Shown: positions 32,678 through 43,003, numbered from the stretch's first letter. The stretch is 64,000 nt of DNA from Fistulifera solaris (GCA_030295235.1 AP026145.1:312501-376500); one strand, 5' to 3'. The notes: generated by a model from the letters alone, not told the origin. Numbers and translations: made by a program.

Positions 32678-33456
32678 GTTGTTATGAATCGGCGTTTTGA
32701 CAAAGGATGAAGGTCAATCGTTCAAAATTGTGAAGTGAATGCTCGGATTGTCGTTCCGTCGGAAGATGACTGATTGAAATCACCTTTACTGCACACGCAA
32801 AGTGTCTAAAACCCGTTGATGTGAAATGATGAGATGGCTTGTTTGTCAAAGCTTTGTTGGCTTGGCAAATGAATGAATTAGGCAATCGTAGTTAATTGTT
32901 GATGTGTGCGCCTCAATGGCAAAGGATACCTTCCTCATCATGGCGGCCTGAGGTATCTTTCTCTCTCCCGTTGGAGGAGAACGGCCGAGGACTATCATGT
33001 CGAAAGTACACTACAGGAGTGACTCAGTCGAAAACATCCTTCCGCGGAGCCCAAGTACCTTTTGAGCCTATACAATGAGTCAGTTCCGACGCGGGGCTCG
33101 GAATTTGCAGCCGATGCCGTCAGCTTCGGGAACATCCGTACGTCATTTCGAAGAAACGAAGGTTGTTGTACTGTTTGGAGTAGAGTGAGGACTGTCATTG
33201 CCAACGTCATTACCACGTCACCAAGAAAGCGAAGACCGAAAGAAATGCGGCTGCCATTCATTCACGGTTGTTGCATCATAAGTCCCGTGTATGACATCAT
33301 CGGAGGATTCATCAAGTTGAAGTTTGCGAGCGGTCTCTCTTCGACATCGTCGTCAGGACAATCGAGACGATGAACCATTCCTTCATTCAAATCATTCTCT
33401 AGAGAAGCACTCATTCACTCCCAAACGACAATTTGCATTCACACACAGCAAGCATC
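32678..33456. promoter_or_regulatory. Shared divergent promoter region of the MYB factor and ChlM
   Basis: The 779-bp spacer separates two outward genes, so it must contain both promoters. Open frames at 32896-33373 are short and show no family features. I do not see a clear E-box, evening element or TATA box. Co-regulation is a guess from position only. Confidence 0.4.
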
Positions 33457-34233
33457 ATGAGAGTTATTCTAGCATTCAGTCTGTTCTACAGCGTCGCCGC
33501 GTTCGTTCCTACACAACGGTCGGCCTTCGGCGTCACACACTTGGCATCGACGACCCAAGACGACAAAACCGAAGTCCGTGAGTATTTCAACACGGAAGGT
33601 TTCAATCGATGGAATAAGATTTATTCCGATTCCGATGATGTCAACAAAGTACAGCTCGATATTCGCAACGGACACGATCAAACCATTCAAAAGATTTTGA
33701 ATTGGTTGCAAGCGGACGGTACCGTGCAACAACAGACTTTTTGCGATTGCGGATGCGGTGTCGGTAGTCTCGCCATTCCGTTGGCACAAATGGGAGCCAA
33801 GAAAGTATCCGCGAGTGATATTTCCGATTCCATGGCGAATGAAGCCAAACGACGTGCACAAGCTTTGGGGATTCAAAATGCTGAATTTTACACGTCCGAC
33901 TTGGAGTCGGTTACGGGTCAATACGATACCGTGACGTGTGTCGATGTTGCCATTCATTATCCGGATGAAAAAATGGTCGAAATGATTGAACATTTGTGCA
34001 GTTTGTCCAAGGACCGTGTCATGATCAGTTTTGCGCCCAAGACGTGGTATTATGTCTTTTTGAAGAAAATTGGCGAATTGTTTCCGGGACCCAGCAAGAC
34101 GACGCGAGCGTATTTGCACGAAGAATCCATCATTCGGGATGCATTGACCAAGTGCGGCTTTGCAGTGCAAAGAGAAGAAATGACGGCGACGAACTTTTAC
34201 TTTTCGCGACTGCTCGAAGCCAAGCGAGTTTAA
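33457..34233 (+). CDS. chlM: Magnesium-protoporphyrin IX O-methyltransferase (ChlM)
   Basis: ChlM uses S-adenosylmethionine to methylate Mg-protoporphyrin IX, an early step specific to chlorophyll synthesis, at plastid membranes. The ATG at 33457 gives MRVILAFSLFYSVAAFVPTQ, a signal peptide whose cut precedes Phe (AA|FVP), the diatom plastid-import signal. The mature enzyme opens with VREYFNTEGFNRWNKIYSD, a ChlM hallmark. The SAM-binding motif is FCDCGCGVGSLAIPLAQMG. VTCVDVAIHYPDEKM and MISFAPKTWYYVFLKKIGELFPGPSKTTRAY match the family throughout. 258 residues including the presequence, single exon, frame intact. Confidence 0.95.
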   Translation: MRVILAFSLFYSVAAFVPTQRSAFGVTHLASTTQDDKTEVREYFNTEGFNRWNKIYSDSDDVNKVQLDIRNGHDQTIQKILNWLQADGTVQQQTFCDCGCGVGSLAIPLAQMGAKKVSASDISDSMANEAKRRAQALGIQNAEFYTSDLESVTGQYDTVTCVDVAIHYPDEKMVEMIEHLCSLSKDRVMISFAPKTWYYVFLKKIGELFPGPSKTTRAYLHEESIIRDALTKCGFAVQREEMTATNFYFSRLLEAKRV

Positions 34234-34325
34234 GTCAGCAATTCAAAAGCAACTAAACATACTACATTTTCTGCGTATATATCATTCTTATTATATCTTC
34301 TCTAGAATCGAAACTATCCCCTTCC

Positions 34326-35308
34326 TTACACCGGTGGAGGCAATGCTAGATGCTGACCTCGAAAGTGAAAGAGTCCGACGGCACCAAAGAAAATGAGATA
34401 ATTTTTGGCAATGGGAAACGTACGGCGCAGCAACGAATCCGGTCCGAGCGTCCTGTTATACCATTGCGTCATTTTCGACAGCACGCCCTTCGGTTTTTCA
34501 GGCGAACGGCTGTTCAAGAATCCGGACGAGACGGCCGGGGGCTTTTGCACAACGCCACCCTGTTGCATTTGCTGTCGACTCGCCGCCAAGGCCACTTGGC
34601 GCAATTCTTCCACAGCGGCTGCCTTCTGGCGTGTCTCAACATTGAGTTTCTCGTACAAATGATCTCTTTGATCTTTTACGGAAGGCTGGAAAGAGAGACG
34701 CAACGTCAATGTACACACGGGTTCCGTTACCACGTCTCCTTCTTGGGCATTCGCGGGCAAAATAGCGACGGGTAACTCCACTTCGACGGGATTCCCGGAC
34801 GCATTGTCAACAGCTATAATGGTCGATAGATCATAAGATATCGAAGATCCCAAGGGAATATCGGCGTCGACGGCCGAAACCGTCAATGTCGATGTGGAAG
34901 TATCCACGGCATGAAAGACAATATGGGTAGTATTTTCAGCTCTTTCACCGGCGGACGGATCAAAGATCTGATTCAACTCCTTTTCTTCGACAGGAGAGGA
35001 GAGTTGTATCTTTAACGCCGGCTGTGCTGCTTCCGGAAGTCCTTCGGTCTGTAGAGGTAAGATAGGACGGGTTGAGAATGAGAACGTCACAGAGATTCCG
35101 TACGAGAGTCAAAGGATCATCCTAGTAATAAACAAAAACCATTAGTTGTTGCGCTCACCTGCAACCACGCCACGACGAGCGAATTCGCTGGAGCATTATC
35201 ATCCGGTGGACCCAAAGATCGCAATTGTCCCCGGATCTCGGCAATATTCCTTTCGTGAAGCATAATCTGTGCTTTGGCTCGCTCGGCGCTTGCTGAAGGA
35301 TCACTCAT
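34326..35308 (-). CDS. Unknown protein with C-terminal membrane anchor, microexon gene
   Basis: Exons 35308-35159, 35121-35104 and 35048-34326 join into 296 residues. The middle exon is 18 nt (DDPLTL), flanked by a 37-bp intron (GTGAGC...TACTAG, containing ACTAAT) and a 55-bp intron (GTACGG...CTACAG). The N-terminus is a charged helix (ERAKAQIMLHERNIAEIRGQL). The centre looks beta-rich: VDTSTSTLTVSAVDADIPLGS, then VEVELPVAIL and CTLTLRLSF. A coiled coil (HLYEKLNVETRQKAAAVEEL) follows, then a Pro/Ser linker and a membrane helix near the end (YLIFFGAVGLFHF). I do not recognise the family. Tail anchoring and a possible C2-like beta domain are inference. The exon structure is the weakest part. 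Confidence 0.62.
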
Positions 35309-36044
35309 GATTTTCGTGTAAGTTGACAAGAATGTTTAAAGTATATAACTAGTTGGTGTTGATGAGTCTATTTTGGAATGAGTAGTAACTTATTCATTTC
35401 GTAAACAACTTTCGAGCGCTCTCATCATGGTGTGTAAAATAATAATGTCGTCCGTCCTTTTGCATTCGATCGGTGAGACGAACAGACACGTGCATCCATT
35501 TTCCATTTTCCATCCATCAATGAGCACATTCATTGCTCATTGCCATCCATGACCTCATGACTAATGCAGTCGTGGTTTCCTTAAACCATCACTTTGAGTC
35601 TATAGTAAAAACGGAAGACAACGTTTCGCAAGGCTCTTCGACCTAAAACGTGATGATATGTACCTGGTAATGTAAACCTTACTAAAACCTATTTCATTGC
35701 AACAACGATAAATGGAGCTGAAGATTCTCATGCTGAACGAACGAGTTGCACGCAGCATTGTCGTTCGAAAGAGTATTGCTTCGTGACTGAAGTGGCGAAA
35801 TACGGATAACACTATTTGTACGAAATCCTTTATAGACGGACGACGATGGACGTTATTCGTGATTGAAAATGTACCAGGTACTTGACTGAAAAAGGATGAG
35901 CGTCAACGATGGGAAGTGTCACATTTCGTTCCGACGCGATCCTTTTTTCGATTATCGTGTTGTCGTTTTCTCCCTCTTTCGCCCCGCACGAAAAAAGGTG
36001 TCACGTCGAAAACGAAAACAGCAAGACGCAAAAGCATTCCTTCC
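35309..36044. other. Intergenic, divergent promoter region
   Basis: Head-to-head spacer between the anchored unknown and the carnitine carrier. It is AT-rich, with a repeated CATTCATTGCTCATTG-like stretch near 35525-35545. No coding features are seen. Confidence 0.4.
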
Positions 36045-37123
36045 ATGGCTCCTCACAAGTCATCATCGTCCAGCGTACCATTCACAGCGAACAGCAACAA
36101 TACAATGAGTGACTTTCAATCGGAAGCAAGCGATTTGCTTCCATCGATGTCTTCCAATGTCGCGGGCGAGCCATCACGTACCGTCAAGCCGCAACCCAAA
36201 CGTAAGACATTGACTTTTTCGTTTCCGTTTCTGGTCGCTTGCACTCACAAACGCACGTTTCCTTCTCTCTAGCCGACTCGATGCTCAAAAGTTTTCTGGC
36301 GGGCGGTGTGGGTGGTGTATGCGTCGTGCTCGTCGGACATCCCCTCGATTTGATTAAAGTGCGCATGCAAACGGGTGTCGGAGGATCGGTTCTGGGCATG
36401 TTTGCCGACACCTTTCGACAACACGGTATTCGAGGGTTGTATCGCGGTGTTTCGGCTCCGCTGATTGGTGTCAGTCCCATCTTTGCGCTCAGTTTCTGGG
36501 GTTACGATGTCGGACAACGATTCGTGCGATGGTCGACGGGTCATGAAGGAGAATTGACTTTGACACACAAATGCATTGCCGGTGGGCTTTCGGCCATTCC
36601 CACTACCATTGTCATGGCTCCTGTCGAACGAATCAAATGTTTGTTGCAGACCAGCTCGGCGGGACAATACAAGGGCTTTTCCGATTGCGCCGCGTCGGTG
36701 TATCGATCGGGTGGTGTGACCAGTTTGTACCGTGGAACGATATTGACTCTATTGCGAGATGGGCCCGGCAGTGTGGCTTGGTTTGGCATGTACGAGTTCA
36801 CGAAAAAAGCCATGATGCAGGCACAAGGCATGGAGGATACGTCCCAGTTGTCCCCCATTGCCGTCTTGACGGCCGGAGGTTTAGCCGGTATTGCCAACTG
36901 GTCCATTGCTATTCCACCCGATGTACTGAAAAGTCGTTTTCAATCGGCTCCCGATGGTACGTATAAGAACATTGCCGACGTGTACCGTCAGTTGGTGCAG
37001 AAGGAAGGACACGGAGCATTGTTTGCGGGCCTCCGACCGGCCATGTTGAGAGCTTTCCCGGCGAATGCGGCATGTTTCATGGGAATGGAAGTCGCACGAA
37101 AGGCTCTTAGTTTCATGGACTAA
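36045..37123 (+). CDS. Mitochondrial carnitine/acylcarnitine carrier (SLC25A20-like)
   Basis: This six-helix carrier of the mitochondrial inner membrane exchanges acylcarnitine for carnitine to feed beta-oxidation. Exon 1 (36045-36201) encodes a Ser-rich N-terminal extension; the inner ATG at 36105 is a possible start. A 71-bp intron (GTAAGA...CTCTAG) leads to exon 2 at 36273. The three repeats carry the P-x-D/E-x-x-K/R signatures HPLDLIKVRMQT, APVERIKCLLQ and PPDVLKSRFQ. SFLAGGVGGVCVVLVGHP, LTLLRDGPGSVAWFGMYEF and RAFPANAACFMGMEVA are close to animal CACT. The glutamate in the second signature and the Asp-Val-Leu-Lys-Ser-Arg-Phe-Gln block point to the carnitine subfamily rather than ornithine carriers. 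The frame is intact; about 335 residues. Confidence 0.9.
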
Positions 37124-37322
37124 CGAATCTGAGTAGATTTGAATGAAAGAAATGATGAAACACACAAAGTACAAAAGAGAACCGTCAAGAGCCGTTCATT
37201 CCGTAGCATTCACATCCGTATTGTGAACGGTCGATACCATACAACACACTGGAATCGTCATAAAATGATAGATGCATTTGAACTATGAAACCTTTTGTCT
37301 TTTTTATGCTACAAAAAGCTGT

Positions 37323-37598
37323 TTAGCGGAGTGTCGATTGTTCTTGCGCTAATTGCCGGTGCGTCCGCCGGACGGCACGAAAGCATTCCTTGACCGCCGC
37401 AAATTCACTCGCACAAGCATCTTTCAAAAGAACGCCTTCGTCCTCATTCTTCTTTAGAACACAGGCGGCATAGGCGTGAATAGCATCCGGACACGCTTCT
37501 TCTTTCATGATGCTGTAGTACTTTGTGAACCGATTGGGGAGTTGTTGGCTTGTGCGTTGCGGCACGCTCGACGCAAACGTTCGTATGGATCGATTCAT
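37323..37598 (-). CDS. Twin-CX9C mitochondrial protein (NDUFAF8-like)
   Basis: 91 residues from the ATG at 37598. Two CX9C motifs are exact: CPDAIHAYAAC and CASEFAAVKEC, each helix followed by basic residues (VRRTHR). Such helix-turn-helix proteins are oxidised by the MIA40 relay in the intermembrane space. The pattern AYxxC...C-A-x-E-F-x-A-x-x-x-C-F resembles complex I assembly factor NDUFAF8 (C17orf89). The N-terminus (MNRSIRTFASSVPQRTS) could be a mitochondrial presequence. It is convergent with the carnitine carrier. The NDUFAF8 label is a tentative match on spacing and a few residues; the CX9C class itself is clear. Confidence 0.75.
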   Translation of the reverse strand: MNRSIRTFASSVPQRTSQQLPNRFTKYYSIMKEEACPDAIHAYAACVLKKNEDEGVLLKDACASEFAAVKECFRAVRRTHRQLAQEQSTLR

Positions 37599-37685
37599 GA
37601 GAAAAGAAGATCAGTTGATGCAATACAATCAAAAATTACGAACAAACAAGATGAACACAAGCTTCATCTTCCTCCATTTGACGCG

Positions 37686-38057
37686 AAAAGGCATTCGACA
37701 AAAACTCTCATTTTTGCCTCACAATCCCCTTGCAAAATGTTAGGGATTTTACTTAGCAAAATGCGACGTATTCTAGATAAGAATCGAAAACCACTTTAGA
37801 AGTATAGTTGTTTGTGTACCCGGAAATCCATAAGCAAACAAGATGCTTTGAGTTTTTATTAAGGGTTATCCAACGTTTAGTGTGATAACCTTAATCGATT
37901 GAGTTATTGCTTAAGATTTCCTACTACACAAACAGATATACTTCATAGATGGTAATGAAAGCCTATTTAGAATCCGTCGCTTTTTCTAAGTATAAACCGT
38001 AACTTTCAGCAAGGGGATTGCAAGGCAAAAATAAGACTTTTTGTTGATCGCCTTGTA
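37686..38057. repeat. Long imperfect inverted repeat (~370 bp foldback, MITE-like)
   Basis: The left half (37686-37870) matches the reverse complement of the right half (about 37880-38057). Matching blocks include ATTTTTGCCT/CAATCCCCTTGC against GCAAGGGGATTG/AGGCAAAAAT, GCGACG-ATTCTA, and TGTTTGTGTA. The centre is GGGTTATC...GATAACC around 37865-37893. Arms differ by scattered substitutions and small gaps. I see no clear target-site duplication. No transposase is present. Confidence 0.75.
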
Positions 38058-38092
38058 ACAATAACAATTTATTTGAGATTATATTTTAAGTC

Positions 38093-38430
38093 CTATCCAC
38101 GTTGTAGGGATTTACTCTTGTCGAAGTAGACCGCTAGAACTGATTGTATATTCCCCTTGGCCTTGTCGTAATCATCGAAGGCAACTTTATACGCAATATT
38201 CTTTGTCAAACAGCTATGCGTGACAAAGTTCTCATGAAATACAAGCTATGAAGTGCTTCGATAGTTACAGGCTCTTCTACAGTTGTTAGCCAGTGAAAAG
38301 CACGAATATAGGGAGAGGGGAATCGCTCGCGAGACAGCGTGTTGAAAGAGGATTCACGGAGCTCGGGGTCACCTTGAGCGATTGGAAAGGAAACCGCTGC
38401 ACCGAGGGCCTTTGTCGAGAACAGGCGCAT
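38093..38430 (-). CDS. Small hypothetical protein beside the inverted repeat
   Basis: The ATG at 38430 follows an in-frame stop. The frame reads MRLFSTKALGAAVSFPIAQG, SSFNTLSRERFPSPYIRAFHW and EALHSLYFMR, then loses frame at the TT 38229-38230. With one base added (AAC to AAAC on the gene strand) it continues NFVTHSCLTKNIAYK, FDDYDKAKGNIQSVLAVYF and ends at TAG 38093. That gives 112 residues with good coding character on both sides of the break. No family is recognised. It starts with a possible short organelle-targeting sequence. It lies 36 bp from the inverted repeat. It may be a real gene or part of a decayed one. Confidence 0.45.
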
Positions 38431-39873
38431 TTATGGTCCGGTTGTTGCGTTTAATTGAAAGTTTCACACTAGAAGAGGTGAAATACATTCATCTGCCCAT
38501 TCGTCACAAGCCAGACATTGCTTCATACGCTCCATTGAGGTCGGCTTGTTACACAAGCATGACGACTTCCTCTCTAGCAACAATTCGGCCAGCATAAAAA
38601 CCAAACAACCTACACAAGGAATGCCCGAATTTTCAAGACGACGAGCACTTGCTACGAACGACGATCATTTCAGTTCCGAGATGAGACCGCAACAGGGAAT
38701 TCTTGACGGCCACTTACCCTTAAAATACAATGGAACACATGTCTTTAGGGTTTTGACTTCTTCCTAGTATTGATGTGCTACAAATCAACAAGTTCAAACG
38801 TTTTTGGAAAGGATGCCTGCAAAGACCAGCCTGCATGTTGAAATCTGCGTATTCTATTCTTGTTGAATGATGAAATAATGTGCAAACAATTTAGTGGTGA
38901 CCAACTCGTCGCAACGACTTTCGCAAGTCACGAAAAACTCACTGGCCGAAGGACCTATCTATCCGACCGTTCTGCTATTACTGAATCAGTCGCCACAGCG
39001 AAACATTTCTGGCGATCCTTTCAAGTTATATTTATCGGCCTTTGCGTTGCTCGATAGGCGGGCCTCCTTGTGACTGTTTTCTGTGCTTATCGAAACGACG
39101 CAGGAATAGATAGGTTGTGGATCCAATGGATAGTTTGATGGTTTACAATGTTCAGACCACCTTCAGCATTCACTGGCAACTCTTACAAAGTGTTTAAATG
39201 AGTAGACGGCATTAAGCTCATTCAGGGAAAATCGGGCACTGCAATCCCGAGCTTGTGAAGCTGTATTCGTTTTTCTCAAATTGTCTTTCTACGCGTTTGA
39301 GGGGGTCAAAGTTGTATAGCCAGTCGCTTTTGCGTTTATATGGATTGAATGACGCCTGGTTTTAGTGGCGTTGCGGTAACAAACGTCATACCAGTTGATC
39401 AATGCACAAGCTGCCGCGAAATCGACTACCGGCTTTCCTCGTCGCTTGGCAGACTTAACACCGCCCATTGGGACCGCAATGACATCGTAGTAGAGCATCT
39501 GTTCGAGGTTAACACAAAGATTGTGATACAGTCATCGATCGCATTTTTAAGTTGTCGTGTTTTCGCGTCATAATCATAGAAGCAATACCCTCGCGATGGT
39601 GTTACCAGGGACTAGGAAACAGGAGACGACCTTTTCAAAGGCCTCAAACTTCGTGCCTTTCTGACCAATTAAATACGTAATTTGATAACACACCGCCCAC
39701 AGCCAACATGCTAGATCAGTGGCACCGTCTTGTTTTCATAAGAGAAAGCGCACAGAGTTGATGATTTCCCATATTGTTTTCCAGTCGATGACAAGCCGTA
39801 AGAGTTTTCGGTCACTTCCGACAAAGCCCGAGAATTCCTCACAACCAGTTGACAGCGCTGATTACAAATCTTA
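38431..39873. other. Gene-poor tract with a possible broken coding remnant
   Basis: No convincing gene is seen from 38431 to 39290. On the minus strand, about 39660 to 39290, three frames in succession read protein-like stretches (KFEAFEKVVSCFLVPG; then YCFYDYDAKTRQLKNAIDDC; then MLYYDVIAVPMGGVKSAKRR and DFAAACALINWYDVC). This may be a decayed gene or one with several sequencing errors. The family is unknown and no element boundaries are visible. Confidence 0.35.
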
Positions 39874-40179
39874 CTACTTCTGATACTTTGAAGAAGAAGC
39901 AGCACGGAGTTGTGCAATCTGCGATCTTACTTCGTTCCGGACCTTCTTGAGATGACCAAGGTGTTGCGCTAGCTCATCGCGGGCCTCTTTACGGCGGCGG
40001 GCTGCCTGGAAAATATCTTGCACGTCCTCCATGTCGACAGATTCGTCCCGCGTCTTTCCACCTTTACGACGTGCCACGAAAAATAAAACAATCAGAAGGG
40101 TCGCAACGTATGCGCCGAAAATTGCAAGGAATGGGTTTCCGCTCGCGTAAAAATAAGCACCCGATGCTGCCTCGCCCAT
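39874..40179 (-). CDS. Small single-pass membrane protein with coiled-coil tail
   Basis: 101 residues from the ATG at 40179. A membrane helix (FLAIFGAYVATLLIVLFFVA) near the N-terminus is followed by positive residues RRKGGK, then an acidic stretch (DESVDMEDVQDIF) and a long charged helix (RRRKEARDELAQHLGHLKKVRNEVR). The positive-inside pattern puts the helix-rich tail in the cytosol or matrix. No signal-peptide cleavage site is evident, so it is probably anchored. I do not recognise the family. The frame is intact. Its 5' end is about 100 bp from satellite array B. Confidence 0.6.
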   Translation of the reverse strand: MGEAASGAYFYASGNPFLAIFGAYVATLLIVLFFVARRKGGKTRDESVDMEDVQDIFQAARRRKEARDELAQHLGHLKKVRNEVRSQIAQLRAASSSKYQK

Positions 40180-40274
40180 CCTTCTCGAATTCAGGCTTAT
40201 TGACAGCGTGATTCTTTCATCGAAGTTTACGTCAATTGTTGTTTACTGGTAATAGTGGCATTTGTGGCCAACAA

Positions 40275-41680
40275 AACCAGATTTTCAGAAAAGTCCGGGG
40301 CGGTCCTATAATTCTGGACCTGTTGAATTCCAATAGTACAGAAAATCTGGGGAAGTCCAGAAATTCTGGACCAAGTGAATTTCGTTCATACAGAAAATCT
40401 GGGGTGGTCCAGAAATTCTGGACCAGTTGTATTTCATTCATACAGAAAATCTGGGGCATTCCAGAAATTCTGGACAAGTAGGATTCAATTCATACAGAAA
40501 TTTTTGAACTCTGGACCAGGTGTATTTTATTCTGGAAAAGCTGTATTCATTCATACAGAACATCTGGATTGGTCCAGAAATACTGGACCAGGTGTATTTC
40601 ATATAACAGAAAATCTGGACTTGTCCAGAAATTCTGAAGCAGGTGTATTTCATTCAAACAGAATATCTGGACTAGTCCAGAAATTCTGGAGCAAGTGTAT
40701 TTCATTCATACAGAAAATCTGGGCTGGTCCAGAAATTCTGGACCAGTTGTATTTCATTCATAAAGAAGATCTGGACTGGTCCAGAAATTCTAAACCAGGT
40801 GTATTTCTTTCATACAGAAAATCTGGGCTGGTCCAGAAATTCTAGACCAGTGGGATTTCATTCATACAGAAAATCTGGGGTGGTCCAGAAATTCTGGACC
40901 ATTAGGATTTCATTCATACAGAACATCTGGATTGGTCCAGAAATACTGGACCAAGTGTATTTCATTCATACAGAAGATCTCCAGAAATCCTGAACCAGGT
41001 GTATTTCATTCATACAGAAAACCTGGGCTGGTCCAGAAATTCTGGACCAGTTGTATTTCATTCCTACAGAAGATCTGGGCTGGTCCAGAAATTCTGGACC
41101 ACTTGTGTTTCATTCATACAAAGATCATGGCTGGTCCAGAAAATCTGGCCCACTTGTATTTCATTCGTACAGTACAGAAAATCGGGGGCTGGTACAGAAA
41201 TTCAGGACCAATTGTATTTCATTCAAACAGAAAATCTGGGCTGGTCCAGAAATTCTGGACCAGTTGTTTTTCAATCATACAGAAATTCTGGACCAATTCC
41301 ATTTCTTTCATATAGAAAATGTGGGCTGGTTCAGAAATTCTAGACCAGTGGGATTTCATTCATACAGAAAATTTGGGGTGGTCCAGAAATTCTGGATAGA
41401 TTTGGTGAAGTTCTTTCATACAGAATATCTGGGGCGGTCCAGAAATTCTGGACCATTAGGATTTCATTCATACAGATAATCTGGGGCGGTCCAGAAATTC
41501 TGGACCAGGTGTATTAGATTTTCTGGAAACGTGGAAGCACCACACTCGCAGAGTTTCTGGACAAGTGATTTTCCCACTCACTCACATTTTCTGGAGACGT
41601 GGAAACACCACACTCCCAGTTTTCTGGAAGGGTGAAAACACCACTCGCCCATTTTTTCTGGGGGCGTCAAAGTTCCACAC
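40275..41680. repeat. Satellite array B: ~52-bp palindrome monomers
   Basis: About 24 monomers with a dominant 52-bp period (for example cores at 40357, 40409 and 40461). Each has the palindrome core TCCAGAAATTCTGGA, usually extended to GGTCCAGAAATTCTGGACC, plus a second element ACAGAAAATCTGGG about 26 bp away and a spacer TTTCATTCATA. From about 41515 to 41680 the repeats decay into TTTTCTGGA pieces with GTGGAA(A)CACCACAC spacers. The monomer is clearly homologous to array A. Open frames through the array shift frame each unit and are not judged coding. Confidence 0.95.
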
Positions 41681-41833
41681 GCCCGTGACAGAAGAGGAAA
41701 ACTGCTCTCGACGTTGCGGTACTTGATTCGTTTATAAACAAAACGTCGTTTCGCGTCCATCGAAAAACGAAACATGCCTTGAATTTTTTTCACGGAAAGA
41801 ACCATGTGATGTGAGATTCTCTTCAGCATAGCA

Positions 41834-42912
41834 ATGCCTAACGGATTGCGAAGGCAAGGCAACGAGGTGTCTTCACATCGATCATCCCGCCCAGAAGAGA
41901 ATATGACGAAAGAAGCTATGAAGTCCGGAGACAAGAAAAAGAGCAGTAATAGGAAGTACGACGACTCTTCCAAGCGTCCCCACAAAGGACCTGTTACGCA
42001 CAACAAGAAACAACAAAAGTCACCCGGCAACAAGCAGGAGAAAAGCAACGAACCAGTATGGAGTAAAAGTAAAAGAAGCGTATGCGTGGATTGAAGGCCA
42101 AGCAAGCGAAACGAGACGCTTCTGCTTCGGCTCCTTCGGAATCCCCACACGTGACCAATATCCAGGAAGACAATACGACCGAACCAAACAAACAAAGCCA
42201 GACGATGTCAACATTGCAAAAATCATTTCAGGATCGATTATCGGGTTCACGTTTTCGTGTACTGAATGAAGAACTGTATACACAACCCTCGTGGGAAGCT
42301 TTTCAAAAATTTCAAGCCAACCCGGAACTCTTTGATCAGTATCATGCCGGATATCGCAAACAAACGGAACAATGGCCAACCAATCCGGTCCACGTCATTT
42401 TGCAGAAAATACAAAGTTACTCATCTCAGTCGAAATCAAAGACCCCCTTGGTGATTGCCGATTTTGGTTGTGGTGATGCCGAAATTGCGCAGCGCTTACG
42501 GGATGACACAACGTTTCGTGTGCATTCGTTTGATTTGGTGGCGAAAAGTGAGCTTGTGACGGCATGTGACATGTCCAAAGTTCCCTTGGAGTCACAGACG
42601 GTCGATCTTGCGGTATTTTGTTTGTCTCTCATGGGAACGAATTTGGCCGATTTTGTTCGAGAAGCCTTCCGTGTATTGGAAACCAACGGGACAGTTGTTT
42701 GTGGCCGAAGTCCGATCACGTTTCGAATCGAAAGAGTCCAAAGACGATTTATTAGAGCACTTTTACAAGCCATGGAGAAATTGGGATTTACTTGTCGTAA
42801 AACTGATCGAAAGAATAAAATGTTCTTCTTGATGGAATTCGAGAAGAATGGCAAGAAACCCGATCCGAAACTCGAATATACCGCCAAGGCATGTATCTAC
42901 AAACGTAGATAG
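41834..42912 (+). CDS. RRP8: RRP8, nucleolar rRNA m1A methyltransferase
   Basis: RRP8 methylates N1 of an adenine in large-subunit rRNA (25S A645 in yeast). The ATG at 41834 starts a Lys/Ser-rich nucleolar-type N-terminus, then MRGLKAKQAKRDA. The catalytic part has SGSRFRVLNEELYTQPS, FDQYHAGYRKQTEQWP, the SAM loop VIADFGCGDAEIA, FDLVAKSELVTACDM, AVFCLSLMGTNLADF and, near the end, KMFFLMEFEK. Three one-base errors lie here: A run 42071-42074 (needs one A), GGG 42688-42690 (one G too many) and TTT 42748-42750 (one T short). The last two cancel, so the frame stays open but the intervening 20 codons are wrong. The family-conserved LFVAEVRSRFESKESK appears when they are corrected. About 360 residues. 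Confidence 0.92.
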
Positions 42913-43003
42913 GTAAGAATAATACGTCTAGGATCTAACATCGACTATACACACGGGATCTATTAAGCGTATTCTTCAAGCGTATTCTTTGATCGCCGGT
43001 CCT

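Noticed and set aside
40275-41560. CRISPR-like array
   Set aside because: The spacing is regular, but the intervening sequences are themselves repeats, not unique spacers, and this is a eukaryotic genome with no cas genes.
41834-42094. Separate small basic protein upstream of RRP8
   Set aside because: One added A at 42071-42074 makes it the natural N-terminal extension of RRP8.
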